Positions 17,974 to 26,646 are shown, counted from the stretch's first letter. The stretch: DNA of 64,000 nucleotides from Pseudomonas sp. UBA4617 (GCF_002386445.1 NZ_DGIR01000014.1:62001-126000), one strand, 5' to 3'. Numbers and translations are program-made. Notes: generated by a model from the letters alone, not told the origin.

Positions 17974-18516
17974 ATGTCCAACGAGTCCAAGGGTACTGAA
18001 CAACCAGTGCCCACGAAGAAAAAGACCATACTGCTTGAGGATCTGAAAGAGGGCTAGCTACCTCGCACTGGCGCCGGCCCTCAACACCCAGCAGATCTAC
18101 CCGGTTACCCGGCCGACCCTGAGTTCCAGCTACGCGGCGGCTTCGACAACCTGATGCTCGACGCGGCAAACCCATTGTTCGGCCTGGTCATTCGCCTGCG
18201 CACCCTGGATGACCTGCCAAACATCGAATACGTGCACAAGAGCCTGCAAACGCAGATCAGCGCCATCCGCGAGGAAATCCAGCAGCACGGCTATCCCGCT
18301 GCGCATCTCGAAGCGTACTCCTACGCGCTGTGCCTGTACGTCATCTGCGAGGCCGGTAGGCCCGGCAAACCCGTCCCGCCTGTGACAACCCTGGCCGATT
18401 ACCCGCCAGCGATTCAGGAGCGCCTGCTCGCCAATGCCGATCGTTGGCAGCTAAAGCCCGGCAGGCGTCCAGAGAAACAACCGCGGAAGGCGAAAAAAAG
18501 CACACCGATCGTATAG
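17974..18516 (+). pseudogene. DotU/TssL-like type VI secretion gene remnant, interrupted by TAG
   Basis: A strong ribosome-binding site (AGGAGG at 17961-17966) and ATG at 17974 begin MSNESKGTEQPVPTKKK, but codon 28 (18055-18057) is TAG. The same frame stays open afterwards to 18516, and the downstream part (NPLFGLVIRLRTL, then a helix ending YALCLYVICEA) resembles the cytoplasmic DotU/TssL domain of type VI secretion. The C-terminal membrane anchor and the usual continuation after the YALC helix are missing and replaced by an unrelated tail rich in Lys/Pro. Without the stop it would encode 180 aa. No other T6SS gene is nearby. It could instead be two short ORFs, 17974-18057 and 18154-18516. 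Confidence 0.5.
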
Positions 18517-18531
18517 GAACGGGCGGTCCAC

Positions 18532-18569
18532 ACAAAAGAAACCCCGGACGCTGGGGAGCACGTCCGGGG
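18532..18569 (-). terminator. Rho-independent terminator of the DUF3509-like gene
   Basis: On the minus strand the sequence CCCCGGACG, a 10-base loop, CGTCCGGGG is followed by TTTCTTTTGT: a 9-bp GC-rich stem with a T-run. It lies about 90 nt beyond the stop at 18662. Between them a second small hairpin (AAGTCC-TTGG-GGACTT, 18578-18593) is visible. Confidence 0.75.
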
Positions 18570-18661
18570 CCAAACGAAAGTCCTTGGGGACTTCCTGCGG
18601 CAACCCTGCCAACGCCGGAGCAAAGCATTGGCTGGCTGCCCTGCAAAGTCTGATCAGCCAG

Positions 18662-18961
18662 TCAGGCAAAGGTTCCTGGGGGTTGTTGGCGCTGCTGCAA
18701 TGCGGCGATGACACAAGGCTGCAAACGCCCCTCGGCGATCTGCAAGTCACGGTGCAAGCCATCTACCAGGTCTATCAACAGGCGATGCTCCTGCAATTGG
18801 CGCTCGCTGACCGTACGCCGCAAGATCACGTCGGCCAACGGGTCGCGCACGGTCAACTGGCGATTACCCTGGGCATCGGCGGCGCCAAGGTCGGCCTGGT
18901 AGGGGGTCAGGGCTTCGTTGAGCAGTCTGCAGATTTTTTCCATCCGGATCACTCGCTGCAT
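18662..18961 (-). CDS. DUF3509-like small Pseudomonas protein
   Basis: A 99-aa protein that I place, with moderate certainty, in the DUF3509 family found in Pseudomonas; no function is known. It is a soluble alpha/beta protein with NEALTPYQADLGAADAQG, then a DPLADVILRRTVSERQLQ segment and a C-terminal helical DLVDGLHRDLQIAEG. Two starts are possible, 18961 and 18943 (MEKICRLL); neither has a strong Shine-Dalgarno. It is a single-gene unit with a clear terminator. Confidence 0.6.
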   Translation of the reverse strand: MQRVIRMEKICRLLNEALTPYQADLGAADAQGNRQLTVRDPLADVILRRTVSERQLQEHRLLIDLVDGLHRDLQIAEGRLQPCVIAALQQRQQPPGTFA

Positions 18962-19022
18962 GGTGGGATATATAGGAACTGACCAACAGACGCAGCGGAA
19001 AGTTCGTCACATCGCGCCTGCA

Positions 19023-19442
19023 TCAGTGAGCATGCGGGGTGCAGGTGACAGTTTGAATATGTCGCCAGGGGCGTACCTGCAGTGCCTGCAAGGCACGCTG
19101 CAGGTGTGGCATCGACAGCGGCCAGGGTAATTCCGCGAGTACCCACAGACCGCGGTTTCTCGCTTCCTGGGCAAGGTTTTGCTGCTTGTCGCTAGCATGG
19201 CCGACAAACAACAGAGCGCGTGCACGCTGCTGCTGTTCGAGCAAGGCAAGGCCGGCCTGGGTTGGCATGGCGTGGTCAAGGATCAGCAGGTCGGGGCGAC
19301 GCTCCAGCGCCAGGCAAGCATCGAGTTCAGTGCTGGTTGCGCTGACTCGCACGTCGAACACACCCTGGGCGTTGAGGGCCTGGTGCAGGAGAATCTGGTG
19401 AGATGGGCGAGCCTGGTGGATCACCACGTAGGGCTGGTGCAT
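19023..19442 (-). CDS. Stand-alone degenerate response-regulator receiver protein
   Basis: A 139-aa protein consisting of one CheY-like receiver domain and no output domain. The phosphoacceptor-like aspartate remains (LLILDHAMP, D56). However, the acidic pair after beta-1 is His-Gln (YVVIHQARPS), the Thr/Ser after beta-4 is Gly-His (LLFVGHASD), and the lysine of beta-5 is absent (VLAELPWPLS). Such losses usually prevent normal Mg-dependent phosphorylation, so it may act as a phosphorylation-independent adaptor. It is monocistronic, between the DUF3509-like gene and thrC. Confidence 0.7.
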   Translation of the reverse strand: MHQPYVVIHQARPSHQILLHQALNAQGVFDVRVSATSTELDACLALERRPDLLILDHAMPTQAGLALLEQQQRARALLFVGHASDKQQNLAQEARNRGLWVLAELPWPLSMPHLQRALQALQVRPWRHIQTVTCTPHAH

Positions 19443-19550
19443 GAGCCGCTCCTGGTGGGAGGACCGGCTAATCTAGGCGCTGTACAGGTTGACCTGAATA
19501 GGATGTTTCTGAGAGGGACGTGAGAAAAAGCCGAGATGTTGGGGCGCTTC

Positions 19551-19640
19551 GCGGCCCATCGCGGCACAAGGCCGCTCCCACAAGGAAACGCGAGGTTTCT
19601 GCAGAGCGGCCTTGGGTCGTGCTGGGCTGCTGCGCAGCCC
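19551..19640. repeat. Intergenic repeat plus GGGCTGC hairpin 3' of thrC
   Basis: The spacer between the receiver gene and thrC holds a repeat (CGCGGCACAAGGCCGCTCCC at about 19560) related to the one near 11990. Next to it is a perfect 7-bp hairpin, GGGCTGC-TGC-GCAGCCC (19624-19640), 13 bp beyond the thrC stop. The hairpin is a plausible thrC terminator although a T-run is lacking. Confidence 0.5.
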
Positions 19641-19652
19641 CAAGTAATGCGA

Positions 19653-21062
19653 TTACAGCGGCTTGCCGCGGTTCCCGTGCTGGCTGACAAAGCTCTGCAC
19701 GGCCTTCAGGTCATTGGCCAGCACCGTGCAGCGCTCTTCACGGCTGAACAGGTCACTGAGGTGCGCCGGCAGTTCCAGCGCCTTGCCAACACCGGCCTTT
19801 TCCACCGCTTCCGGAAACTTCACCGGATGCGCGGTCCCCAGTACCACCATCGGCGTGTCAAGGCTGCGCCGGCATTCGCGCGCGGCCTTGACGCCAATCG
19901 CGGTGTGCGGGTCGAGCACCTCACCGGTGGCAGCGAATACCTCTGCGATGGTTTCACAGGTCTGCTCGTCAGTCACCGCCAGCGAGTCGAACAGTTTGCG
20001 GGCTTCGCTCCAGCGGTCCTGTTCGACGCTGAAACCACCGCCCTGCTTGAAGTTCGCCATCAGCTCGGCAATCGCGCCGCCATTGCGGCCGTGCAGGTCG
20101 AACAGCAGGCGCTCGAAGTTGGACGACACCATGATGTCCATCGACGGCGACAGGGTCGCGTGCAGGGTCTCCTTGACGTACTGATTGCCGCTCATGAAGC
20201 GGTGCAGGATGTCGTTGCGGTTGGTGGCGACGATCAGCTGGCTGACCGGCAGCCCCATGTTGCGCGCCAGGTAGCCGGCGAAAATGTCGCCGAAGTTGCC
20301 GGTAGGTACCGAGAACGCGACCGAACGGGCCGGGCCACCCAGCTGCAGGGCGGCATGGAAGTAGTAGACGATCTGGGCCATGATTCGCGCCCAGTTGATC
20401 GAGTTCACCGCAACCAGGCGAGTGCCCTTGAGGAACGACTGGTCGGCGAAGCTGGCCTTGACCATTTCCTGGCAGTCATCGAAGTTGCCTTCGATGGCGA
20501 TGTTGTGGATGTTGTCGCCGAAGATGGTGGTCATCTGCCGACGCTGCACTTCCGAAACGCGTTGGTGCGGGTGCAGGATGAAGATGTCGACGTTGTCGCA
20601 ACGGCGGCAACCTTCGATGGCGGCGGAGCCAGTGTCGCCGCTGGTAGCACCAATGATCACCACGCGCTCGTTGCGCTTGGCCAGTACGTGGTCGAGCAGG
20701 CGACCCAGCAGTTGCAGGGCGAAATCCTTGAATGCCAGGGTCGGGCCGTGGAACAGCTCGAGCACCCACTCGTTGCTGTTCAGCTGACGCAGTGGCGCCA
20801 CGGCAGCATGGGCGAACTCACCATAGGTTTCTTCGAGGATCTTCTTGAAGTCGGCATCGGCGATGCTGCCTTCGACGAACGGGCGCATGACCCGGAAGGC
20901 CAGCTCGTGATACGGCAGGCCGGCCCACGAGGCGATTTCTTCCTGGGTGAAGCGTGGCAGGTTCTCTGGCACGTACAGGCCGCCGTCACTGGCCAGACCG
21001 GCCAGCAGGACGTCTTCGAAATTCAGGGCCGGTGCCTGGCCGCGGGTGCTGATATAGCGCAT
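19653..21062 (-). CDS. thrC: Threonine synthase
   Basis: A PLP enzyme converting O-phosphohomoserine to threonine, 469 aa, of the longer class II type found in Pseudomonas. The PLP lysine is K112 in GPTLAFKDFALQLLG, and the substrate/phosphate-binding GATSGDTGSAAIEG segment follows. The N-terminus MRYISTRGQAPALNFEDVLL is characteristic. It lies 54 bp downstream of hom on the same strand, giving the last steps of threonine synthesis as a unit. Confidence 0.97.
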   Translation of the reverse strand: MRYISTRGQAPALNFEDVLLAGLASDGGLYVPENLPRFTQEEIASWAGLPYHELAFRVMRPFVEGSIADADFKKILEETYGEFAHAAVAPLRQLNSNEWVLELFHGPTLAFKDFALQLLGRLLDHVLAKRNERVVIIGATSGDTGSAAIEGCRRCDNVDIFILHPHQRVSEVQRRQMTTIFGDNIHNIAIEGNFDDCQEMVKASFADQSFLKGTRLVAVNSINWARIMAQIVYYFHAALQLGGPARSVAFSVPTGNFGDIFAGYLARNMGLPVSQLIVATNRNDILHRFMSGNQYVKETLHATLSPSMDIMVSSNFERLLFDLHGRNGGAIAELMANFKQGGGFSVEQDRWSEARKLFDSLAVTDEQTCETIAEVFAATGEVLDPHTAIGVKAARECRRSLDTPMVVLGTAHPVKFPEAVEKAGVGKALELPAHLSDLFSREERCTVLANDLKAVQSFVSQHGNRGKPL

Positions 21063-21116
21063 GGGTGCAAACCTTCGATACTGGGGCCGGACCGCGCAGG
21101 CGGCCCGACGGCAAAA

Positions 21117-22421
21117 TTAATTGAGCTGTTCGACGCGAATGCGCACGACCTTGCCGACCACGTCCTGCAGGGCTTCCAGGGCGACGATGGCATCGTTGAT
21201 GTGCCGCTCGACCACACCATGGGTCAGCAGGATCATCGGTACCAGGCCGTCCTGTTCCTCGGCTTCCTTCTGCATGATCGATTCGATGTTGATGCCACGC
21301 GCCGAGAGGATGCTGGCCACCTGGGCCAGTACGCCCGGGTGATCCTTGGCCTGGATGCGCAAGTAGTAGGCGCTTTTGCAGGCTTCGATCGGCAAGATCG
21401 GGTGGGCCGACAACGAGTCCGGCTGGAAGGCCAGGTGCGGTACGCGGTTTTCCGGGTCGGAAGTCATCGCCCGCACCACGTCGACCAGGTCAGCGACCAC
21501 CGAAGAAGCGGTAGGCTCCATGCCGGCACCGGCGCCGTAGTACAGGGTGGAGCCGGCAGCATCACCATTGACCATGACGGCGTTCATCACACCGTTGACG
21601 TTGGCGATCAGGCGATCGGCCGGGATCAGCGTCGGGTGGACCCGCAGCTCGATGCCGTCGGCGGTACGGCGGGCCACGCCCAGGTGCTTGATGCGGTAGC
21701 CCAGGGCTTCGGCGTAATTCACGTCAGCAGTGGTCAGCTGGGTGATGCCTTCGGTGTAGGCCTTGTCGAACTGCAGCGGGATGCCGAACGCGATCGAGGC
21801 GAGAATGGTCAGTTTGTGAGCGGCATCGATGCCTTCGACGTCGAAGGTCGGGTCGGCCTCGGCGTAGCCCAGCGCCTGGGCTTCGGCGAGCACGTCGGGG
21901 AAGGCACGGCCCTTCTCACGCATTTCGGTAAGGATGAAGTTGCCGGTACCGTTGATGATGCCGGCCAGCCAGTTGATACGGTTGGCCGACAGCCCTTCGC
22001 GGATGGCCTTGATCACCGGGATACCGCCGGCCACGGCTGCTTCAAAGGCAACGATGACGCCCTTCTCGCGCGCCTTGGCGAAGATTTCGTTGCCGTGCAC
22101 GGCGATCAGCGCCTTGTTGGCGGTGACCACGTGCTTCCCGTTGTCGATGGCCTTGAGCACCAGGTCGCGCGCCACGGTGTAGCCACCGATCAGCTCGATG
22201 ACAATGTCGATCTCCGGGTTGCTGGCAACATCGAACACATCAGCGGTAATGGGGGTACCGGTAATCTGGCAGTTCGGGTTCTGCGAGCGCATGGCGATCT
22301 GTGCCACTTCAATACCGCGCCCGGCACGGCGGGCAATCTCCTCGGCGTTGCGCTGAAGTACATTGAAGGTTCCGCCACCGACGGTCCCCAACCCACAGAT
22401 GCCTACTTTGACCGGTTTCAC
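21117..22421 (-). CDS. hom: Homoserine dehydrogenase
   Basis: NAD(P)-dependent reduction of aspartate semialdehyde to homoserine, 434 aa. The Rossmann motif is VGICGLGTVGGGTF at the very N-terminus; the catalytic region contains GIINGTGNFILTEM and DVEGIDAAHKL, and a C-terminal ACT domain (LRIQAKDHPGVLAQVASIL) suggests threonine feedback. I place the start at a GTG (22419-22421) with GGGGAG six bases upstream, which gives the family N-terminus MKPVKVG; an ATG 16 codons earlier adds residues unlike the family. Confidence 0.96.
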   Translation of the reverse strand: MKPVKVGICGLGTVGGGTFNVLQRNAEEIARRAGRGIEVAQIAMRSQNPNCQITGTPITADVFDVASNPEIDIVIELIGGYTVARDLVLKAIDNGKHVVTANKALIAVHGNEIFAKAREKGVIVAFEAAVAGGIPVIKAIREGLSANRINWLAGIINGTGNFILTEMREKGRAFPDVLAEAQALGYAEADPTFDVEGIDAAHKLTILASIAFGIPLQFDKAYTEGITQLTTADVNYAEALGYRIKHLGVARRTADGIELRVHPTLIPADRLIANVNGVMNAVMVNGDAAGSTLYYGAGAGMEPTASSVVADLVDVVRAMTSDPENRVPHLAFQPDSLSAHPILPIEACKSAYYLRIQAKDHPGVLAQVASILSARGINIESIMQKEAEEQDGLVPMILLTHGVVERHINDAIVALEALQDVVGKVVRIRVEQLN

Positions 22422-22504
22422 TGTGAACTCCCCATTGAACGGCCGACACCTTTGCCGGCCGTGAAACATGCCGTCACCCCATGACGACGGCGCACTGAAT
22501 TGGA

Positions 22505-23248
22505 TTATCTGGCCAGTGCCAGCTTGGCCACCTGCGGTGCCGGCTGGTAGCCCGGAATGACCTGGCCGCTTTCAAGCACGATCGCTGGCGTGCCGTTGAC
22601 ACCGATCGACTGGCCCAACTGGAACTGCTTGCTGACCGGGTTGGCGCACTTGGCAGCCTTGATCTCCTCACCTTCGACCATCTTGTCCATCGCCGCCCGG
22701 CGATCGCTGGAGCACCACACGGCCTGCAACTGCTGGTCACCCGGCGAGCCGAGGCCCTGGCGCGGGAAGGCGACATAACGCACTTCGATACCGCGGCGGT
22801 TGAGTTCGGGCACTTCGGCGTGCAGCTTGTGGCAGTACGGGCAGGTGGTGTCGGTGAAGACGGTGATGTGCGACTTGGTCTCGCCCTTGGCAGGATAAAC
22901 CACCATCTCGGCGGCTGGAATGCCGTTGACGAGCTTGGCGATACCCAGGCGCTCGGCCTTCTCGGTCAGGTTGACCGGCTTGCCGTCCTGGATCTGGAAC
23001 AGGTAACCCTGCATCACGAACTGGCCGTCGGCGCTGGCGTAGAGCACGCGGCCGCCTTGCAGCTTGACTTCATACAGGCCGCTGACCGGGCTGCTGGCCA
23101 CGCTTTCGACGGGAACTTCCAGTTCGAGGTTCTGCAACGATTTACGGATGGCCTGCTCGGCGCCAGCAGTGCTGTCGGTTACCGCGGCAACGGCAAAGGT
23201 ACTGGCCAGCGCCAACGCGGCGGCGGCGAAAAACTGGGTCACGCGCAT
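22505..23248 (-). CDS. dsbC: Periplasmic thiol:disulfide interchange protein DsbC
   Basis: A disulfide isomerase of 247 aa, exported by a signal peptide (about 1-22, ending FAVAA). It has an N-terminal dimerisation domain and a thioredoxin-like domain with the CPYC active site (136-139), plus a second, structural Cys pair (WCSSDR, AAKCAN). The ATG at 23248 has AGGAG six bases upstream. It lies between xerD and hom on the same strand, as in other Pseudomonas genomes. Confidence 0.95.
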   Translation of the reverse strand: MRVTQFFAAAALALASTFAVAAVTDSTAGAEQAIRKSLQNLELEVPVESVASSPVSGLYEVKLQGGRVLYASADGQFVMQGYLFQIQDGKPVNLTEKAERLGIAKLVNGIPAAEMVVYPAKGETKSHITVFTDTTCPYCHKLHAEVPELNRRGIEVRYVAFPRQGLGSPGDQQLQAVWCSSDRRAAMDKMVEGEEIKAAKCANPVSKQFQLGQSIGVNGTPAIVLESGQVIPGYQPAPQVAKLALAR

Positions 23249-23401
23249 GGGAACTCCTGAAGGCGGACAGGGGCCGGAGGGCGTCACCTGCGCAAACATG
23301 CGCGGTGCAATACGGCCCTTGGTGCAAACCGCTCAAGCCTACCACATCACACCGTCGATGAAGGGCCTTGCAAGGACCGGTCGGCGGAACATGAAAAACA
23401 T

Positions 23402-24298
23402 TCATCCACGCGGGTGATGCTGGGCGTGCAATTGTTGCAGGCGGGCCTTGGCGACATGGGTGTAGATCTGCGTGGTCGACAGGTCGCTGTGGCCCAGCAG
23501 CATCTGCACCACCCGCAGGTCGGCGCCGTGGTTGAGCAGGTGGGTGGCGAAAGCATGGCGCAGGGTGTGCGGCGACAACGGCTTGTCGATGCCGGCCACC
23601 CGAGCGTGGTGCTTGATGCGGTGCCAGAAGGTCTGGCGGGTCATCTGCTCGCCACGCTGGCTGGGGAACAGCACATCGCTGGGGCGGCCGTTGAGCAATT
23701 CGGCCCGGCCATCGCGCAGGTAGCGCTGCAGCCACACCACCGCCTCCTCACCCATCGGCACCAGGCGCTCCTTGCTGCCCTTGCCCATCACCCGCAGCAC
23801 GCCTTGGCGCAGGTTGACCTGGTCGAGGGTCAGGCTGACCAGTTCGGTGACGCGCAGGCCGCAAGCGTAGAGCACTTCGAGCATGGCCCGGTCGCGCTGG
23901 CCGATGGCTTCGCTCAGGTCCGGGGCCTGCAGCAAGGCTTCGACGTCGGCTTCGGAAAGCGACTTGGGCAGGGGCTTGCCCAGTTGCGGCATGTCCACTT
24001 GCAGGGTCGGGTCGACAGCCACCAGCTTTTCCCGCAGCAAGTAGCGGAAGAAACCGCGCAGGCCGGACAGGAAGCGTGCAGTGGAACGTGGTTTGTAGCC
24101 TTGGTCGAGGCGCCAGGCCAGGTGGTCGAGGATCATATCGCGGCCGGCGTCGGGCAGCGCTACCGAATGCTCCTGGAGCCAGCCGTTGAACAGGGCCAGG
24201 TCGCTGCGGTAGGAGGTGCGGGTATTGTCGGACAGGCCTTTTTCGAGCCACAGGGCATCGAGGAACTGGTCGATCAGGGGATGGTCTAGGGCGGGCAT
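23402..24298 (-). CDS. xerD: Site-specific tyrosine recombinase XerD
   Basis: With XerC it resolves chromosome dimers at dif. At 298 aa it is full length, with an N-terminal SAM-like core-binding domain and a catalytic domain carrying R149 (ACGLRVTEL), K173, H244-R247 (HTLRHAF), H270 (LLGHSD) and the nucleophile Y279 (TQIYTHV). Conservation and the dsbC-hom-thrC neighbourhood favour XerD over a mobile-element integrase. Confidence 0.96.
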   Translation of the reverse strand: MPALDHPLIDQFLDALWLEKGLSDNTRTSYRSDLALFNGWLQEHSVALPDAGRDMILDHLAWRLDQGYKPRSTARFLSGLRGFFRYLLREKLVAVDPTLQVDMPQLGKPLPKSLSEADVEALLQAPDLSEAIGQRDRAMLEVLYACGLRVTELVSLTLDQVNLRQGVLRVMGKGSKERLVPMGEEAVVWLQRYLRDGRAELLNGRPSDVLFPSQRGEQMTRQTFWHRIKHHARVAGIDKPLSPHTLRHAFATHLLNHGADLRVVQMLLGHSDLSTTQIYTHVAKARLQQLHAQHHPRG

Positions 24299-24360
24299 GC
24301 GGGGCTGCTGGGTGTTGGAGGTGGGCTTAGTGTTTCACAGCCACATGATTTTTGTCTGTA

Positions 24361-24440
24361 CTGGCCTCTTCGCGGCCAAAGTCGCTCCTACAGGGATCGC
24401 ACAGGCCCTGAGAGCGGTGCTTTAGCCGCGAGAGGCCGGC
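24361..24440. repeat. Degenerate REP pair between the thioesterase gene and xerD
   Basis: Facing partial REP sequences: GGCCTCTTCGCGGCCAAAG with CGCTCCTACAGGG, then GCCGCGAGAGGCCGGC. The spacer has no coding potential. Confidence 0.6.
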
Positions 24441-24450
24441 ACAAAACCAC

Positions 24451-24858
24451 TCAGACCTGGGGCAGGACCGGCACCGGGCGCTTGTCCTCGTCGATGGCGA
24501 CGAAGCTGAATACCCCATGAATCGCCCGCTCGCGCCCGTCCAGATACATGTTCTCGACGAACACATCCACCTGTACTTGCAAGCTGGTATTGCCAACCTT
24601 GATCACCGAGCCCACGAGTTCGACGATCGAACCCGCCGGGATCGGGTGCTTGAAATCGATACGGTCGGTAGACACGGTCACCAGTGGCAGGCGGCAGAAG
24701 CGCGTGGCGGCGATGAACGACACTTCGTCCATCCAGGCCAGGGCAGTGCCGCCGAACAGGGTGTTGTGGTGGTTGGTGGTGTTGGGGAACACCGCCTTGG
24801 TCACGCGGGTCACCGACAACTCGGTGCGGCGCTGGATTTCCTGGTCTCGGGGGGTCAT
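24451..24858 (-). CDS. Hotdog-fold acyl-CoA thioesterase (YciA-like)
   Basis: A 135-aa single-domain hotdog thioesterase that hydrolyses acyl-CoA esters. The motif NHHNTLFGGTALAWMDEVSF carries the conserved Asn/His and Asp, followed by DRIDFKHPIPAGSIVELVG. The acyl preference is unknown. The start is uncertain: ATG at 24858 gives the family-like N-terminus MTPRDQEIQRR, while an ATG at 24873 would add five residues; neither has a good Shine-Dalgarno. It lies beyond the rplS terminator, so it needs its own promoter. Confidence 0.85.
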   Translation of the reverse strand: MTPRDQEIQRRTELSVTRVTKAVFPNTTNHHNTLFGGTALAWMDEVSFIAATRFCRLPLVTVSTDRIDFKHPIPAGSIVELVGSVIKVGNTSLQVQVDVFVENMYLDGRERAIHGVFSFVAIDEDKRPVPVLPQV

Positions 24859-24891
24859 GACAATCACACACATCTGTAGGGTTCAAAACGC

Positions 24892-24919
24892 AAAAAAGCA
24901 GCCCGAAGGCTGCTTTTTT
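24892..24919 (-). terminator. Rho-independent terminator of the rpsP-rimM-trmD-rplS operon
   Basis: AAAAAA, GCAGCC, loop CGAA, GGCTGC, TTTTTT: symmetrical, so it can act on either strand. It starts 37 bp past the rplS stop and separates the ribosomal operon from the thioesterase gene. Confidence 0.9.
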
Positions 24920-24955
24920 CTCGCTAGGCGGCCTCGGCCACCGGGCAAACTGCAC

Positions 24956-25306
24956 TCAGGACAGTTTTTCCTTGATGCGAGCGGCTTTGCCGGACAGGTC
25001 GCGCAGGTAGTACAGCTTGGCTTTACGCACGTCACCACGACGTTTCACGGCCAGGCTGTCGATCTGCGGGCTGTAGGTCTGGAAGGTACGCTCTACGCCA
25101 ACGCCGCTGGAGATCTTGCGCACGGTGAAGGCGCTGTTCAGACCGCGGTTACGCTTGGCGATAACGACGCCTTCGAACGCCTGCAGACGGGAACGCTCAC
25201 CTTCCTTCACTTTAACCTGGACGACAACGGTGTCGCCTGGTGCGAAGGCCGGGATTTCCTTGCTCATCTGCTCGGCTTCGAGCTGCTGGATGATCTTGTT
25301 GGTCAT
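24956..25306 (-). CDS. rplS: 50S ribosomal protein L19
   Basis: Structural protein of the large subunit at the 30S interface, 116 aa, full length. It has the characteristic FAPGDTVVVQVKVKEGERSR, FEGVVIAKRNRGLNSAFTVR and LRDLSGKAARIKEKL segments. It is the last gene of the rpsP-rimM-trmD-rplS operon, 42 bp after trmD, and is followed by a strong terminator. Confidence 0.98.
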   Translation of the reverse strand: MTNKIIQQLEAEQMSKEIPAFAPGDTVVVQVKVKEGERSRLQAFEGVVIAKRNRGLNSAFTVRKISSGVGVERTFQTYSPQIDSLAVKRRGDVRKAKLYYLRDLSGKAARIKEKLS

Positions 25307-25348
25307 GCTGTGCTCCTAAGATGGATACGTGATCCACCATCGATACGT

Positions 25349-26101
25349 TTAACTATCGTCCCGCTCGCGGAGATATTCCTCGAGCAGCTTCTTCTCTTCT
25401 CCAGAAAGCGAGCGACTTTCCAGAAGATCGGCGCGTCGTTCGAAGGTCCTACCAAGGGACTGCTTCATTCTCCAACGCCGGATGTGTGCATGGTTGCCAC
25501 TTAGCAACACGTCGGGAACACGCTGATCCGCATACACCTCAGGTCGGGTATAGTGCGGGCAATCGAGCAGACCGTCGGTGAAGGAATCTTCTTCCGCCGA
25601 ATCCACATGCCCTAAAGCTCCGGGCAGCAGCCGTGTAACCGCATCGATCAGTACCATGGCCGGCAGCTCGCCACCGGAAAGCACATAGTCGCCAATCGAC
25701 CACTCCTCATCGACATGAGCCTCGATAAAGCGCTCGTCGATGCCTTCATAACGACCGGCGATCAGGATCAACGATTCCTGTTCGGCCAGGCCTTTGACCG
25801 CCTGCTGTGTCAGCTTGCGGCCCTGTGGCGAAAGGTAGATGACCTTCGCCGCTGCTCCGGTTGCCTGCCTGGCACTAACCAGGGCGTCTTCCAGAGGCTT
25901 GATTTTCATCACCATGCCCGGACCACCGCCAAACGGCCGATCATCCACCGTGTGGTGACGATCTGTGGTGTAGTCCCGCGGGTTCCAGCAAGTCACCTGA
26001 AGCAACCCCTGTTTCACCGCGCGGCTGGTAATGCCGTACTCCGTGATGGCCGAGAACATCTCGGGGAACAACGTGATGACGTCTACGCGAAGGTTACCCA
26101 T
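25349..26101 (-). CDS. trmD: tRNA (guanine-N1)-methyltransferase TrmD
   Basis: SAM-dependent methylation of G37 in tRNAs, which prevents +1 frameshifting; essential in most bacteria. It has 250 aa and the SPOUT-class deep-knot motif LILIAGRYEGIDERF and IGDYVLSGGELPAM, plus the N-terminal VDVITLFPEMF and DDRPFGGGPGMV. It starts 3 bp after the rimM stop. Confidence 0.98.
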   Translation of the reverse strand: MGNLRVDVITLFPEMFSAITEYGITSRAVKQGLLQVTCWNPRDYTTDRHHTVDDRPFGGGPGMVMKIKPLEDALVSARQATGAAAKVIYLSPQGRKLTQQAVKGLAEQESLILIAGRYEGIDERFIEAHVDEEWSIGDYVLSGGELPAMVLIDAVTRLLPGALGHVDSAEEDSFTDGLLDCPHYTRPEVYADQRVPDVLLSGNHAHIRRWRMKQSLGRTFERRADLLESRSLSGEEKKLLEEYLRERDDS

Positions 26102-26104
26102 CGT

Positions 26105-26641
26105 CTAGAAGTCCGCGTCCCACTCAACCCGCATAACGCCTGCTTCCAGGTCGATATCGAGCACGCATTGCGCCGTATAGGGCAACAGACGCTCGCGATC
26201 ATCCAGGCTGCCTGCGCAGGGCTTGACCACCATGACATCGTTCGCACCGGTCTCCAGCAGGTGATCGACCTTGCCGAACAGCTGTTCGTCCTGGTTGATG
26301 ACCTTAAGGCCTACCAACTGGTACCAGTAGTACTCGTCGGCAGCCAGGCTGGGCAAAAGGCTCCGCGGAATGCAGATTTCGTAACCACTCAGAAGACGGG
26401 CTTCATCACGGTCATCGAGACCTTTCAGCTTCACGACCAGGCCCTTCTGGGAGCCACGACCGTTGACCAGCTCGACCTGCTTTACCTTGCCTTCGTGCCG
26501 AAGCGTCCAGCGCGGATAATCCAACAGGTTTTCAATCGGATCGGTAAAGGAATACACCTTCACCTCGCCGCGAACGCCGTGAACCGAAAAAATCTTGCCA
26601 ACGACGATGAGGTCGTCAGCCTTTTCTGGCGTCGCGTTCAT
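26105..26641 (-). CDS. rimM: 16S rRNA processing protein RimM
   Basis: A 30S maturation factor that binds S19, 178 aa, with an N-terminal barrel (VVGKIFSVHGVRGEVKVYSF) and a C-terminal PRC-barrel domain (DEYYWYQLVGLKVIN, GANDVMVVKP). It lies 5 bp after rpsP and 3 bp before trmD in the classical operon order. Confidence 0.97.
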   Translation of the reverse strand: MNATPEKADDLIVVGKIFSVHGVRGEVKVYSFTDPIENLLDYPRWTLRHEGKVKQVELVNGRGSQKGLVVKLKGLDDRDEARLLSGYEICIPRSLLPSLAADEYYWYQLVGLKVINQDEQLFGKVDHLLETGANDVMVVKPCAGSLDDRERLLPYTAQCVLDIDLEAGVMRVEWDADF

Positions 26642-26646
26642 ACTGC

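Noticed and set aside
19536..22484. A 982-codon plus-strand frame opposite thrC and hom
   Set aside because: It spans two genuine minus-strand genes and their spacer; composition artefact.
23402..24298. Tyrosine recombinase as sign of an integrated element
   Set aside because: Sequence and dsbC-hom-thrC context identify housekeeping XerD.
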